This document shows positions 1-5,390 of a stretch of 5,390 nucleotides of DNA, one piece after another. How positions within the stretch are numbered: position 1 is the first letter of the stretch; each line of letters begins with the position of its first letter. The notes beneath the pieces were generated by a model, which saw only the letters and a program-made list of their open reading frames with translations, ran no database searches and was not told the DNA's origin. The translations under genes were made by a program, and so were the position numbers. The DNA is from Planctomycetota bacterium (GTDB lineage Bacteria; Planctomycetota; SZUA-567; H5-PLA8): contig JANXLS010001312.1 in assembly GCA_025355035.1 (NCBI GenBank), forward strand, positions 1 through 5,390. The letters are read 5' to 3'.

Positions 1-1
1 C

Positions 2-82
2 GTGTATTTTCTGTCGGACGGATCGAAGTTTGTGACGGGGCAGGTGCTGAGCATCGATGGCGGCTGGTGCGTCAGCGAGTAG
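2..82 (+). CDS. SDR-family oxidoreductase, C-terminal end only
   Basis: This is the last 26 codons of a gene that enters from the left edge and ends at TAG 80-82. The visible peptide begins VYFLSDGSKFVTGQ and continues to LSIDGGW. It matches the C-terminal signature of classical short-chain dehydrogenases/reductases of the FabG type: a 'LSD.S.FVTGQ' segment followed by the 'DGGW' strand that closes the Rossmann-fold subunit and takes part in tetramer contacts. Family members are cytoplasmic NAD(P)(H)-dependent oxidoreductases. The catalytic Ser-Tyr-Lys and the cofactor-binding Gly motif lie outside the window, so substrate and gene name cannot be given. The next gene follows after 47 bp on the same strand, so the two may be co-transcribed. 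Confidence 0.85.
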   Translation: MYFLSDGSKFVTGQVLSIDGGWCVSE

Positions 83-129
83 CGACGAATTTGTTTGAAT
101 TCTGTGTGAAAAAAGGTACTCTTCGGCGT

Positions 130-483
130 GTGAAAACGATCATTTACCTTTCGGTTCTCCTTGTTCTGGCCGGATGCGCGAGTTCCGATCCTGAACGCCG
201 CAAGCTGGCCGAGATCGCCAAACGCAACCCTCTGGACATGGCCAACGAGGATGCGAAGGTTGTCGTGTTGAAAAAATCCGACAAGGAAATCAAGTATCCG
301 AAAGTCCCGACTCAGGACGCCAAGGTCGCGCCGTTTATCTCGGGAAAGAGTTCCAAAATTTATCATCTGCGCAATTGCGAATACGTTGGAAAAAGCGATT
401 CGCCGATCGGTTTTGTTTCAGCGGACGATGCGGAACGCTCGGGGCGGGTGCCGTGCGAATTTTGCAAACCGCGCGAGAAGTGA
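130..483 (+). CDS. Small lipoprotein with Ada-like zinc-binding C-terminal domain
   Basis: Predicted 117-residue envelope lipoprotein. From the GTG at 130 it reads MKTIIYLSVLLVLAGC, a short charged N-terminus, a hydrophobic core and a lipobox (LAGC) whose Cys16 would be lipidated. Residues 17-65 are Lys/Glu/Asp-rich and probably flexible. Residues 68-114 resemble the metal-binding fold of the Ada N-terminus: 'SKIYHLRNC' (His79, Cys83), a 'PIGFVSADDAERSG' segment, and 'VPCEFCKP' (Cys109, Cys112). The spacing H-x3-C, 25 residues, C-x2-C parallels E. coli Ada ligands Cys38, Cys42, Cys69 and Cys72, with His in the place of the methyl-accepting Cys38. It should therefore bind zinc but not repair DNA; its role is unknown. 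Start choice: AAAAGG at 111-116 lies 13 bases before GTG 130. GTG 106 in the same frame also gives a credible signal peptide, and the longer frame from 67 overlaps the SDR end and is less likely. Confidence 0.72.
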   Translation: MKTIIYLSVLLVLAGCASSDPERRKLAEIAKRNPLDMANEDAKVVVLKKSDKEIKYPKVPTQDAKVAPFISGKSSKIYHLRNCEYVGKSDSPIGFVSADDAERSGRVPCEFCKPREK

Positions 484-630
484 GTTTGGAGTGTCGGGAT
501 CTCGCCTCCTTAAATAAAATAATGCAACTCGATTCGCTCGAAAACCAATCTGAAAAACCGGGTCTGTGTGGAGCGAGTTCAACGCACTGTTTTTGAAGTG
601 GATCTGGAGTATCAATGGGCGATTTATGCG

Positions 631-634
631 GGAG
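631..634 (+). promoter_or_regulatory. Ribosome binding site of the isomerase gene
   Basis: GGAG lies five bases before the ATG at 640. It is the best Shine-Dalgarno match near the candidate starts and decides for this ATG over the in-frame ATG at 568 (no signal peptide at its N-terminus) and the ATG at 670. Confidence 0.6.
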
Positions 635-639
635 TTCCT

Positions 640-1683
640 ATGCAGTGCGTGACGACGGTTCGAAAGCGGATGGTGTTCTCGACGCTTGCGGTTTGCTTTG
701 CGTTGGCGGCCGCGTGCGGTGAAGTGGCGGCTCCGAAAACTCCGGTGCTACCGGGGGACGATCTGAAAGAACTCCCGCGCGCAAAATTGGAAGACGGGGT
801 CTTTTTGCAGGCCGGCGACATCAAGATCATGAACGCGGACATCGAGAAGATTCTGCTGCTGATGCTGACCGACGAAAAGAAAAAAAATCCGCGCAATGTT
901 CCAGCCCCGGATCGTATTCTGCGCAGTCGCGTCGAGATCGCGCAGGTGCTGTTGCAGAACGCGGTCATTCAGAAATTTGCTCGCGACAACAAGCTGGAAA
1001 CGAGCAAGGAAGACCTCGACAAATTCATGGCACTGAAGAAATCCGGAATGCAAAACACGGCTGTTTCGTTCGAACAGATGCTTGCGGATTCCGGCCAGTC
1101 AGAAACCGAGTATCGGACGTTTTGGGGCGCGAAGTTGGCGATCGAGAAATTCGCCGCGACGAAATTGACGGACGCGGAAATCACCGATTTTTACAACAAG
1201 AACAAGGACACGATTCCCTTGCGCAGCGCGGCGCATATTTTATTTCAATACAAAGGTGCTGACGCGGTTCCACGCACCCTCAAGCGCACTGAAGCTGAAG
1301 CGAAGGCGCTTGCCGAAGACGCATTAAAGCAGGCGAAAGCGGGTAAGGACTTCTCGCAGTTGGCCGCAAGTTCGAGCGATGACGAAGCCAGCAAGGGCAA
1401 CGGCGGAGCTCTGGAATATTTCTCAAAATCCGGCAAGGACACGATGGTGAAGGAGTTCACGGAAGCCGTCTACGCGCTTGAAAAAGTCGGCGATTTGACA
1501 CCGGTCGTCAAAACGCCATATGGCTACCACATCATCAAATTGACCGGACTGCGCGACGACGAAATACGCGTGGACATCAAACGTTATCTGGCAGCCGAAA
1601 AGTTCAACGAATTGCTTCGGCCGGTCCTGATGAAAGCAGGCGACGACGCGAAATTCAGCGACGTATTGACGGCACCGAAGTAA
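640..1683 (+). CDS. Periplasmic parvulin-type peptidyl-prolyl isomerase (SurA/PpiC-like)
   Basis: Predicted 347-residue exported peptidyl-prolyl cis-trans isomerase that helps fold secreted or outer-membrane proteins. Residues 1-30 form a signal sequence: Arg/Lys at 8-10, then a hydrophobic stretch MVFSTLAVCFALAAAC. Cleavage may be by signal peptidase I around 26-31, or Cys26 may be lipidated, although Ala and not Leu stands at -3. Residues 54-185 form the helical SurA-N-like chaperone domain, opening with 'VFLQAGDIKIMNADIEKIL'. The parvulin domain spans about 192-303, with 'SAAHILF' (His199), 'AKAGKDFSQLA', 'GNGGALEYF' (Gly255-Gly256), 'EFTEAVYAL' and the closing 'TPYGYHIIKL' (His297). A short helical tail follows. 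It has one isomerase domain, as in PpiC or PrsA-like proteins, unlike E. coli SurA with two. The substrate is unknown. The stop codon is followed directly by a GTTCAAA repeat array. Confidence 0.9.
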   Translation: MQCVTTVRKRMVFSTLAVCFALAAACGEVAAPKTPVLPGDDLKELPRAKLEDGVFLQAGDIKIMNADIEKILLLMLTDEKKKNPRNVPAPDRILRSRVEIAQVLLQNAVIQKFARDNKLETSKEDLDKFMALKKSGMQNTAVSFEQMLADSGQSETEYRTFWGAKLAIEKFAATKLTDAEITDFYNKNKDTIPLRSAAHILFQYKGADAVPRTLKRTEAEAKALAEDALKQAKAGKDFSQLAASSSDDEASKGNGGALEYFSKSGKDTMVKEFTEAVYALEKVGDLTPVVKTPYGYHIIKLTGLRDDEIRVDIKRYLAAEKFNELLRPVLMKAGDDAKFSDVLTAPK

Positions 1684-1704
1684 GTTCAAAGTTCAAAGTT
1701 TAGT
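1684..1704 (+). repeat. GTTCAAA heptamer array at the isomerase stop codon
   Basis: Two perfect copies of GTTCAAA (1684-1690, 1691-1697) and one decayed copy, GTTTAGT (1698-1704), begin at the base after the TAA stop. The sense unit matches the arrays found after the aminotransferase and PKD genes. Nothing else is evident in the remaining gap up to 1757. Confidence 0.7.
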
Positions 1705-1757
1705 TTGGCTCGAATGTCCAATTGAAAAATGGGTTCACGTTTTTGAAAGCACATTGA

Positions 1758-2924
1758 ATGAAATCGAAAATTTCGCTGAAAGCCAGTCGATTTACGGAGT
1801 CGGTTATTCGCGAGATGTCGCGCTTGTGTGCCAAGCACCAGGGCGTGAATCTCGCACAGGGGTTTCCCGACTTTCCGGCCCCGCAGGCGATCAAGGACGC
1901 GGCCAAAACGGCGATCGACAACGACAAGAATCAGTACGCAATCACGTGGGGTGCGAAGTCGTTTCGCGACGCGCTCGTTGAAAAGACGAAACGCTTCACG
2001 GGCATGGACATTGATCCCGAACGCGAATTGACCGTCTGCTGCGGCTCGACGGAAGCGATGATTTCGGCGCTGTTGGCAACGCTCGATCCCGGCGAAGAAG
2101 TGATCGTCTTCGAACCCTTCTACGAAAATTATGGACCCGACTGCATCCTCTCCGGAGCGACGCCCGTCTACGTCAAACTGAGTCCGCCGGACTGGAACTT
2201 CAACCGCGGGGAATTGCGCGCGGCGTTTTCACCACGGACAAAGGGCATCATCGTCAACACGCCGCACAATCCGACCGGAAAAGTTTTCTCGCGCGAGGAA
2301 CTCGAATACATTGGGCAACTGGCGATCGAGCACGACGCATTGATTTACACCGATGAAATTTACGAGCACATCGTTTACGAACCAAACACCCACGTTTATC
2401 CAGCGGCCTTACCGGGATTGCGCGAGCGGACGATCACGATCAGCGGCTTGAGCAAGACCTACAGCGTGACCGGGTGGCGTTTGGGCTACTGCATCGCACC
2501 GCCGGAGATCAGCCAGGCGATTCGCAAAGTCCACGACTTCCTGACCGTTGGCGCTCCAGCTCCGTTGCAGGAAGGAGCGGCCTCGGCACTGAGATTCGCG
2601 CCGGAATACTACGAACATCTCGGCGGCTTTTACGAGCAGCGGCGCGGCATTTTGTTGAACATTCTGCAGGAAGCCGGCTTCACCTGCTTCGCTCCTCAGG
2701 GCGCGTACTACATCATGACCGAGTATCCCGATGTCGGGATCAATGATGACGTCGAATTCGCGCGCTATTTGATCGAAAAAATCGGCGTCGCCTGCGTGCC
2801 GTGTTCGAGCTTCTACCGCAAAGGCTCGCCCGAAGCGAAGAAGATGGTCCGCTTTTGCTACTGCAAGAACGAAGCCACGCTACTCGAAGCCGGCCGACGG
2901 TTAAAACGTCTAGTTAAAAGTTGA
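1758..2924 (+). CDS. Class I/II PLP-dependent aminotransferase (kynurenine/methionine/glutamine type)
   Basis: Complete 388-residue cytoplasmic fold-type I aminotransferase, a normal length for the family. Motifs in order: 'NLAQGFPDFPAP' (31-42), typical of the kynurenine aminotransferase/glutamine transaminase K/YbdL group; Tyr60; the phosphate-binding turn 'CCGSTEA' (94-100); 'PFYENY' (120-125); 'NTPHNPTGKV' with Asn171, which contacts the cofactor ring oxygen; 'YTDEIYE' with Asp199 (pairs with the pyridine nitrogen) and Tyr202; 'SGLSKTYSVTGWRLGY' with the Schiff-base Lys233; and 'MVRFCY' with Arg365, which binds the substrate carboxylate. All key residues are present, so the enzyme should be active, moving an amino group between an amino acid and a 2-oxo acid. 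The preferred substrate (methionine, aromatic, glutamine or kynurenine) cannot be read from the sequence. The ATG has only a weak upstream GAAAG (1745-1749). The last three codons and the TGA stop lie inside a GTTNAAA repeat array. Confidence 0.95.
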   Translation: MKSKISLKASRFTESVIREMSRLCAKHQGVNLAQGFPDFPAPQAIKDAAKTAIDNDKNQYAITWGAKSFRDALVEKTKRFTGMDIDPERELTVCCGSTEAMISALLATLDPGEEVIVFEPFYENYGPDCILSGATPVYVKLSPPDWNFNRGELRAAFSPRTKGIIVNTPHNPTGKVFSREELEYIGQLAIEHDALIYTDEIYEHIVYEPNTHVYPAALPGLRERTITISGLSKTYSVTGWRLGYCIAPPEISQAIRKVHDFLTVGAPAPLQEGAASALRFAPEYYEHLGGFYEQRRGILLNILQEAGFTCFAPQGAYYIMTEYPDVGINDDVEFARYLIEKIGVACVPCSSFYRKGSPEAKKMVRFCYCKNEATLLEAGRRLKRLVKS

Positions 2925-2930
2925 AAGTTC
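2913..2930 (+). repeat. Degenerate GTTCAAA-type array overlapping the aminotransferase stop
   Basis: The units GTTAAAA (2913-2919), GTTGAAA (2920-2926) and a partial GTTC (2927-2930) are tandem variants of the 7-base repeat. The TGA stop at 2922-2924 lies in the second unit, so residues VKS at the protein C-terminus are encoded by repeat sequence. Confidence 0.55.
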
Positions 2931-2948
2931 GTTGTCGTCGCCGTTCAC

Positions 2949-2969
2949 TTTGAACTTTGAACTTTGAAC
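2949..2969 (-). repeat. GTTCAAA heptamer array, three perfect copies, after the PKD gene
   Basis: On the minus strand, three perfect GTTCAAA units (2969-2963, 2962-2956, 2955-2949) start five bases after the TAA stop of the PKD gene, followed by GTGAAC. On the plus strand the same bases give TGA at 2951, 2958 and 2965, one in each frame. Confidence 0.75.
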
Positions 2970-2974
2970 CGCAG

Positions 2975-4573
2975 TTAGGGTTCTTGTAATCGCGGATTGG
3001 GTTGCTGCGTTGTGGACGTCCCGGCGATCAGCGTTTCCGGGACGATTACGAGGTGGCCGCTTTGGCCGTTCTTCACTTTGCCCAGAACGTTCCCAGAATA
3101 GAGCATCGCGCGTGGCGTCGTGTTGTCGGCCGGAATTATGCTGAGTCCGATGCGCTGATTTTTGAATACGCCTTTGAGATCGCAGCGCCCCATTCGCGGG
3201 TCGCCTGTGCGATCAAATTGCGCGGCGCTGATTGTGACCGTGATCGACGATCCCGCCGTCGCGACGGCGACGTGCGCACCCGCGACGGTTTTCCCCGTGA
3301 ACGATTTTCCCGCACCCAGAATAATCGGTTTCGAGTCGATCGTGTCGCTCGACGAATTCTGGACGAATTCAAAGTGATTCCGATTGAACGCGAAGACGAT
3401 CCGATCGCCGACTTTCGCACTGAGACCACTGGGATCTTTAAACGTGACGGTCAGCGAATCGTTGTTGTTTTCTCCGTCACCGGCTTCATCGGGCGGAATC
3501 TGCTTGATATATTTCAAGGCAATTGTTGGGGCGGGCAAAGCCCCTACGACGATCGTGTCTTCCGCCGTCGCGGCTGCGCCTTGAGTATCGACAACCGTTC
3601 CCTTTACGCGGTAGAGTCCCGGAAACGCATAGGCATGGGTCGTTGAACCGCTGATCCCGGTTGCCGTGGAGCCGTCGCCGAAATTGAACACTTCATTCGC
3701 AAAAAGCGTCTGGCCTGTTTCCGGGTCGGTCGCGTTGGGTTGCAGCGTGACGGTCTGGTTGACCTTGGGCGTAAACGTGTCGGCCAGGAATCCATCAGTC
3801 ACGGGCGGAAGATTGTCGGATCCGAAGACGCAGCGAAAGACGACACCGTTGCCGTCGGAACCCAACGGCGCTTGACCGCGGACATCGCGCGGCGTGACCA
3901 GCATCAAATAATGTCCCAGCACCGCCGGTTGCACTTTCGTCGCCAGGACACGCGTGATGACGCTGCTCGACAGGCCCTTTGCGACACCGGTTCGTCCGGA
4001 CAACGCGGCTTCGCAATTTGCGAATCTTTCCTGGGTCGTTGCCGTCCATGAATACTTCACGATTTGTCCCGGTCGGATGTAGTTTCCGGCCGTTCGCGTG
4101 ACAACGGGTTGGCCTCGAACTTTGGTATTGGCCGCGCGAATGTCGTAAATGAAATTCGCCGGATCGCTGTTGAAACCGCGCGATGAAACCTGGAATTGAA
4201 ACGTTTCGAACGTCCCGCCCTGCTTCGCGAGAATGCTCACCGATTGGATGCCGAGGTTCCCATCAAAACCAACGATTTTCAGATGCGTCGGCGTGCTCGG
4301 AGCCACACTGATTGTGATCGGCGAATACAGCGGATCGAAGCCGCGGAAGACTCGGTCACTGCTCGACCCTTCGAAGACCACAGCCGTCTGGTCCCACGTG
4401 AATGGAAGGTCCACGTCGGTCAGTTTGGGCGCAATTGATCGGGCTTCGCTTTGTGGCTCGAGCACCATCGCATGGTTCGGAAACGATGGCGTCAATTCAG
4501 CTGCGCGCGTTTGGCATTGATGGACTAATTCGGCGACGACAAAAAGTACGAGGGCTCGCTTTAAAAATTTCAT
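2975..4573 (-). CDS. Secreted protein with one PKD domain, otherwise unrecognised
   Basis: Predicted 532-residue exported protein. The N-terminus MKFLKRALVLFVVAELV followed by QTRAAEL reads as a Sec signal peptide, probably cleaved near residue 24 or 25. Residues 50-250 are beta-rich and I cannot assign them; they include 'SPITISVAPSTPTHLKI' and 'YIRPGQIVKYSW'. A PKD (polycystic kidney disease-like, immunoglobulin-fold) domain covers about 258-343, with the characteristic 'FNFGDGS' (297-302), 'THAYAFPGLYRVKGTVVD' (312-329) and the end strand 'EDTIVV'. Residues 350-510 form a second unassigned beta-rich region, with 'DSLTVTFKD' and 'GDRIVFAFNRNHFEF'. The final 20 residues are Thr/Gln/Pro-rich. 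PKD domains usually mediate protein or carbohydrate contacts in surface or secreted proteins. There is no C-terminal sorting signal or membrane helix that I recognise. ATG 4573 is supported by AGGA four bases upstream. A long plus-strand frame inside it is antisense shadow. Confidence 0.88.
   Translation of the reverse strand: MKFLKRALVLFVVAELVHQCQTRAAELTPSFPNHAMVLEPQSEARSIAPKLTDVDLPFTWDQTAVVFEGSSSDRVFRGFDPLYSPITISVAPSTPTHLKIVGFDGNLGIQSVSILAKQGGTFETFQFQVSSRGFNSDPANFIYDIRAANTKVRGQPVVTRTAGNYIRPGQIVKYSWTATTQERFANCEAALSGRTGVAKGLSSSVITRVLATKVQPAVLGHYLMLVTPRDVRGQAPLGSDGNGVVFRCVFGSDNLPPVTDGFLADTFTPKVNQTVTLQPNATDPETGQTLFANEVFNFGDGSTATGISGSTTHAYAFPGLYRVKGTVVDTQGAAATAEDTIVVGALPAPTIALKYIKQIPPDEAGDGENNNDSLTVTFKDPSGLSAKVGDRIVFAFNRNHFEFVQNSSSDTIDSKPIILGAGKSFTGKTVAGAHVAVATAGSSITVTISAAQFDRTGDPRMGRCDLKGVFKNQRIGLSIIPADNTTPRAMLYSGNVLGKVKNGQSGHLVIVPETLIAGTSTTQQPNPRLQEP
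3525..3547. repeat. Short GC-rich inverted repeat inside the PKD gene
   Basis: GTTGGGGC (3525-3532) and GCCCCTAC (3540-3547) are inverted arms that match at seven of eight positions around a seven-base spacer, GGGCAAA. The site encodes VGALPAPT in the PKD protein, exactly in the linker between the PKD domain and the C-terminal region. It resembles the short GTAGGGGC-type hairpin repeats seen between genes in several phyla, but it may be chance. Confidence 0.35.
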
Positions 4574-4577
4574 TTTT

Positions 4578-4581
4578 TCCT
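4578..4581 (-). promoter_or_regulatory. Ribosome binding site of the PKD gene
   Basis: On the minus strand AGGA is followed by AAAA and the ATG at 4573. The spacing is short but workable, and it supports this start, which also opens the signal peptide. Confidence 0.55.
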
Positions 4582-4630
4582 GGGCAAAGAGGTAAACAAT
4601 TGCGTCTTTCTGAATTCAGTTTATTTGTGT

Positions 4631-4648
4631 CCGCCGAGTGCTCAGCGG
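4631..4648. other. Imperfect 18-bp palindrome upstream of the PKD gene
   Basis: CCGCCGAG, TG, CTCAGCGG forms two 8-base arms matching at seven positions (G-T at the eighth if folded as RNA). It lies 58-75 bases before the PKD start codon and after the terminator of the upstream leftward gene, so it is a candidate operator or 5' leader hairpin. No sigma-70-like promoter near it convinced me. Confidence 0.3.
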
Positions 4649-4711
4649 GTTACGAACGTCTCACTCAAATCGACGGCTTGCATGTATCGACGAATTAGAC
4701 GCCGTAAACAA

Positions 4712-4743
4712 GCGAACCCTTTGGAGTTTTCCAAAGGGTTCGC
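4712..4743 (-). terminator. Rho-independent terminator of the leftward membrane-protein gene
   Basis: A perfect 14-bp inverted repeat (arms 4712-4725 and 4730-4743) encloses the four-base loop GTTT. On the minus strand the stem is followed by TTGTTT, a fair U-rich tract. On the plus strand the following bases are AGAACG, so termination is directional. The hairpin lies 38 bases past the stop codon at 4782-4784 and separates that gene from the PKD gene, which therefore needs its own promoter. Confidence 0.8.
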
Positions 4744-4781
4744 AGAACGACTGAAAATGTCATACTATTTTAAAAAGGTCC

Positions 4782-5390
4782 TTACTTGGCCGGAGTCAGT
4801 TCGTCTTTCGGGCGTTTGTATTCCCCTTCATTGTCTTCGGGCGTTCCCGGCAATTGCGGGTAAACCTGTTGATACCAGCTCGCCAGAAACGGCGGGATCA
4901 CGCGCTGGTGCGTCTCCGCATCGTAATTGCCTTTGAAGACCTGGACGCCCACCGTCGTTGCCGTGTACAGGTAAATCGCCGCAGTGAGAATCAGGAACAA
5001 CGTCATGATCGGGTGCGACGTTCGCGTTGTGGCCACGGCAGAAGCGCGTTTTGTGGTAGCGCTCTGACTCGTCGCGCTGACCGCGGCTCGGACGCGGCTC
5101 ATCGCAGGCGCATTGATCATCGCGGGATCGTTCAAGCGCGACGACGGAACTTTCGTTCGGCCCGACTGCGTGTTCGACGTCGTAACGGGCACCACTGAGA
5201 GAGCCGAAGCCGTCGCACTGGCCGTATCAATGTCGATGCCCTGTTCGACGACCGTCTGGTTTCCGGTTTCGAGCTGATCGGACAGTCCACCATCGACGAC
5301 CGTCACATTGCCGTTGACGGCTGTCTGCTGAGCCGTGACTTGCTGCGTGTTGGCGGCGTCGTTCTCGGATGGCGAAAGTTCGAATTCTTC
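4782..5390 (-). CDS. Thr/Ala/Ser-rich protein with one C-terminal membrane segment, partial
   Basis: The frame is open to the right edge, giving 202 visible C-terminal residues; the true start lies outside the window. A GTG at 5306 could be read as a start, but the frame continues without a stop through EEFELSPSENDAANTQQ, so I treat the gene as partial. Visible residues 1-125 are low-complexity, rich in Thr, Ala, Ser, Gln and Val, and acidic at the beginning, becoming basic before the membrane (several Arg/Lys, e.g. 'SRVRAAV', 'TTKRAS'). One transmembrane helix lies at about 127-149 ('MTLFLILTAAIYLYTATTVGV'), followed by a 53-residue tail with 'PPFLASWYQQVYPQLPG' and a charged end. By the positive-inside rule the N-terminal side is probably cytoplasmic and the tail outside. 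I do not recognise the family. The gene ends in a strong terminator. Confidence 0.75.
   Translation of the reverse strand, partial: EEFELSPSENDAANTQQVTAQQTAVNGNVTVVDGGLSDQLETGNQTVVEQGIDIDTASATASALSVVPVTTSNTQSGRTKVPSSRLNDPAMINAPAMSRVRAAVSATSQSATTKRASAVATTRTSHPIMTLFLILTAAIYLYTATTVGVQVFKGNYDAETHQRVIPPFLASWYQQVYPQLPGTPEDNEGEYKRPKDELTPAK

Larger units (their letters stand above)
2912..2970. terminator. Possible bidirectional terminator hairpin between convergent genes
   Basis: The left array (2912-2930) and the right array (2952-2970) are inverted relative to each other and can pair over about 19 positions with three mismatches, enclosing 2931-2951. A second register, 2917-2928 against 2947-2958, pairs 11 of 12 with loop 2929-2946. 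The stem is AT-rich and lacks a clear U-tract, so intrinsic termination is uncertain. The position, between the stops of the aminotransferase (2924) and the PKD gene (2975), is where a shared terminator would be expected. Confidence 0.4.

Noticed and set aside
375..615. Small frames on both strands around the 484-639 gap
   Set aside because: They overlap the lipoprotein or the isomerase leader, lack protein-like composition, and have no supporting ribosome binding site.
593..639. Sigma-70-like promoter for the isomerase gene
   Set aside because: TTGAAG at 593-598 could serve as a -35 box, but no -10-like hexamer lies at 16-18 bases from it.
1684..2969. Aminotransferase gene as a mobile cassette bounded by repeats
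   Set aside because: The flanking heptamer arrays are inverted and might suggest an element, but no transposase, target duplication or composition shift is visible, and the arrays fit gene 3' ends better than element ends.
1684..2969. CRISPR-like repeats
   Set aside because: The units are 7 bases long, directly tandem and without spacers, so they are not a CRISPR array.
3002..3646. Open frame of 214 codons on the plus strand inside the PKD gene
   Set aside because: It is Arg-rich and low in hydrophobic order, has no recognisable motif, and is fully antisense to a well-supported gene with a signal peptide and PKD motifs.
4402..4936. Plus-strand frames crossing the 4574-4781 gap
   Set aside because: They run antisense into the PKD gene and the membrane-protein gene, cover the terminator hairpin, and show no signal peptide, motif or ribosome binding site.

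Overview
The window looks like ordinary chromosomal DNA from a Gram-negative (diderm), moderately GC-rich bacterium. Two exported proteins on the plus strand, a lipoprotein and a SurA/PpiC-type folding factor, imply an envelope with a periplasm. There is no rRNA, tRNA, CRISPR array, transposase, phage gene or recognisable mobile element. The phylum cannot be fixed from six genes. Acidobacteriota or Verrucomicrobiota is my guess, from the gene style (PKD-bearing secreted protein, kynurenine/methionine-type aminotransferase) and the short GTTCAAA repeats between genes. That is an impression and not a demonstration.

Layout. Positions 1-2924 read rightward: the last 26 codons of a short-chain dehydrogenase/reductase (SDR), a small lipoprotein with an Ada-like zinc-binding C-terminus, a periplasmic parvulin-type peptidyl-prolyl isomerase, and a class I/II PLP-dependent aminotransferase. 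From 2975 to the right edge the genes read leftward: a secreted protein of about 532 residues with one PKD domain, then the C-terminal part of a Thr/Ala/Ser-rich protein with a single membrane segment, which runs off the window. The aminotransferase and the PKD gene converge on a 50-bp gap. The 156-bp gap at 484-639 holds only the ribosome binding site of the isomerase as far as I can see. The 208-bp gap at 4574-4781 holds a strong leftward terminator, an imperfect palindrome and the ribosome binding site of the PKD gene.

The genes do not form an obvious pathway. The lipoprotein, the isomerase and the two leftward proteins all act at or outside the membrane, while the SDR and the aminotransferase are metabolic enzymes. 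I see no evidence for a new defence, mobile or biosynthetic system.

The most notable signal lies outside the coding regions. Tandem copies of a 7-base unit, GTTCAAA, sit at or within a few bases of the stop codon of three genes (isomerase, aminotransferase, PKD protein), each time in the same orientation relative to transcription. At the convergent junction two such arrays face each other and can form a long imperfect hairpin. Read on the opposite strand, the perfect three-copy array gives a TGA stop in all three frames.
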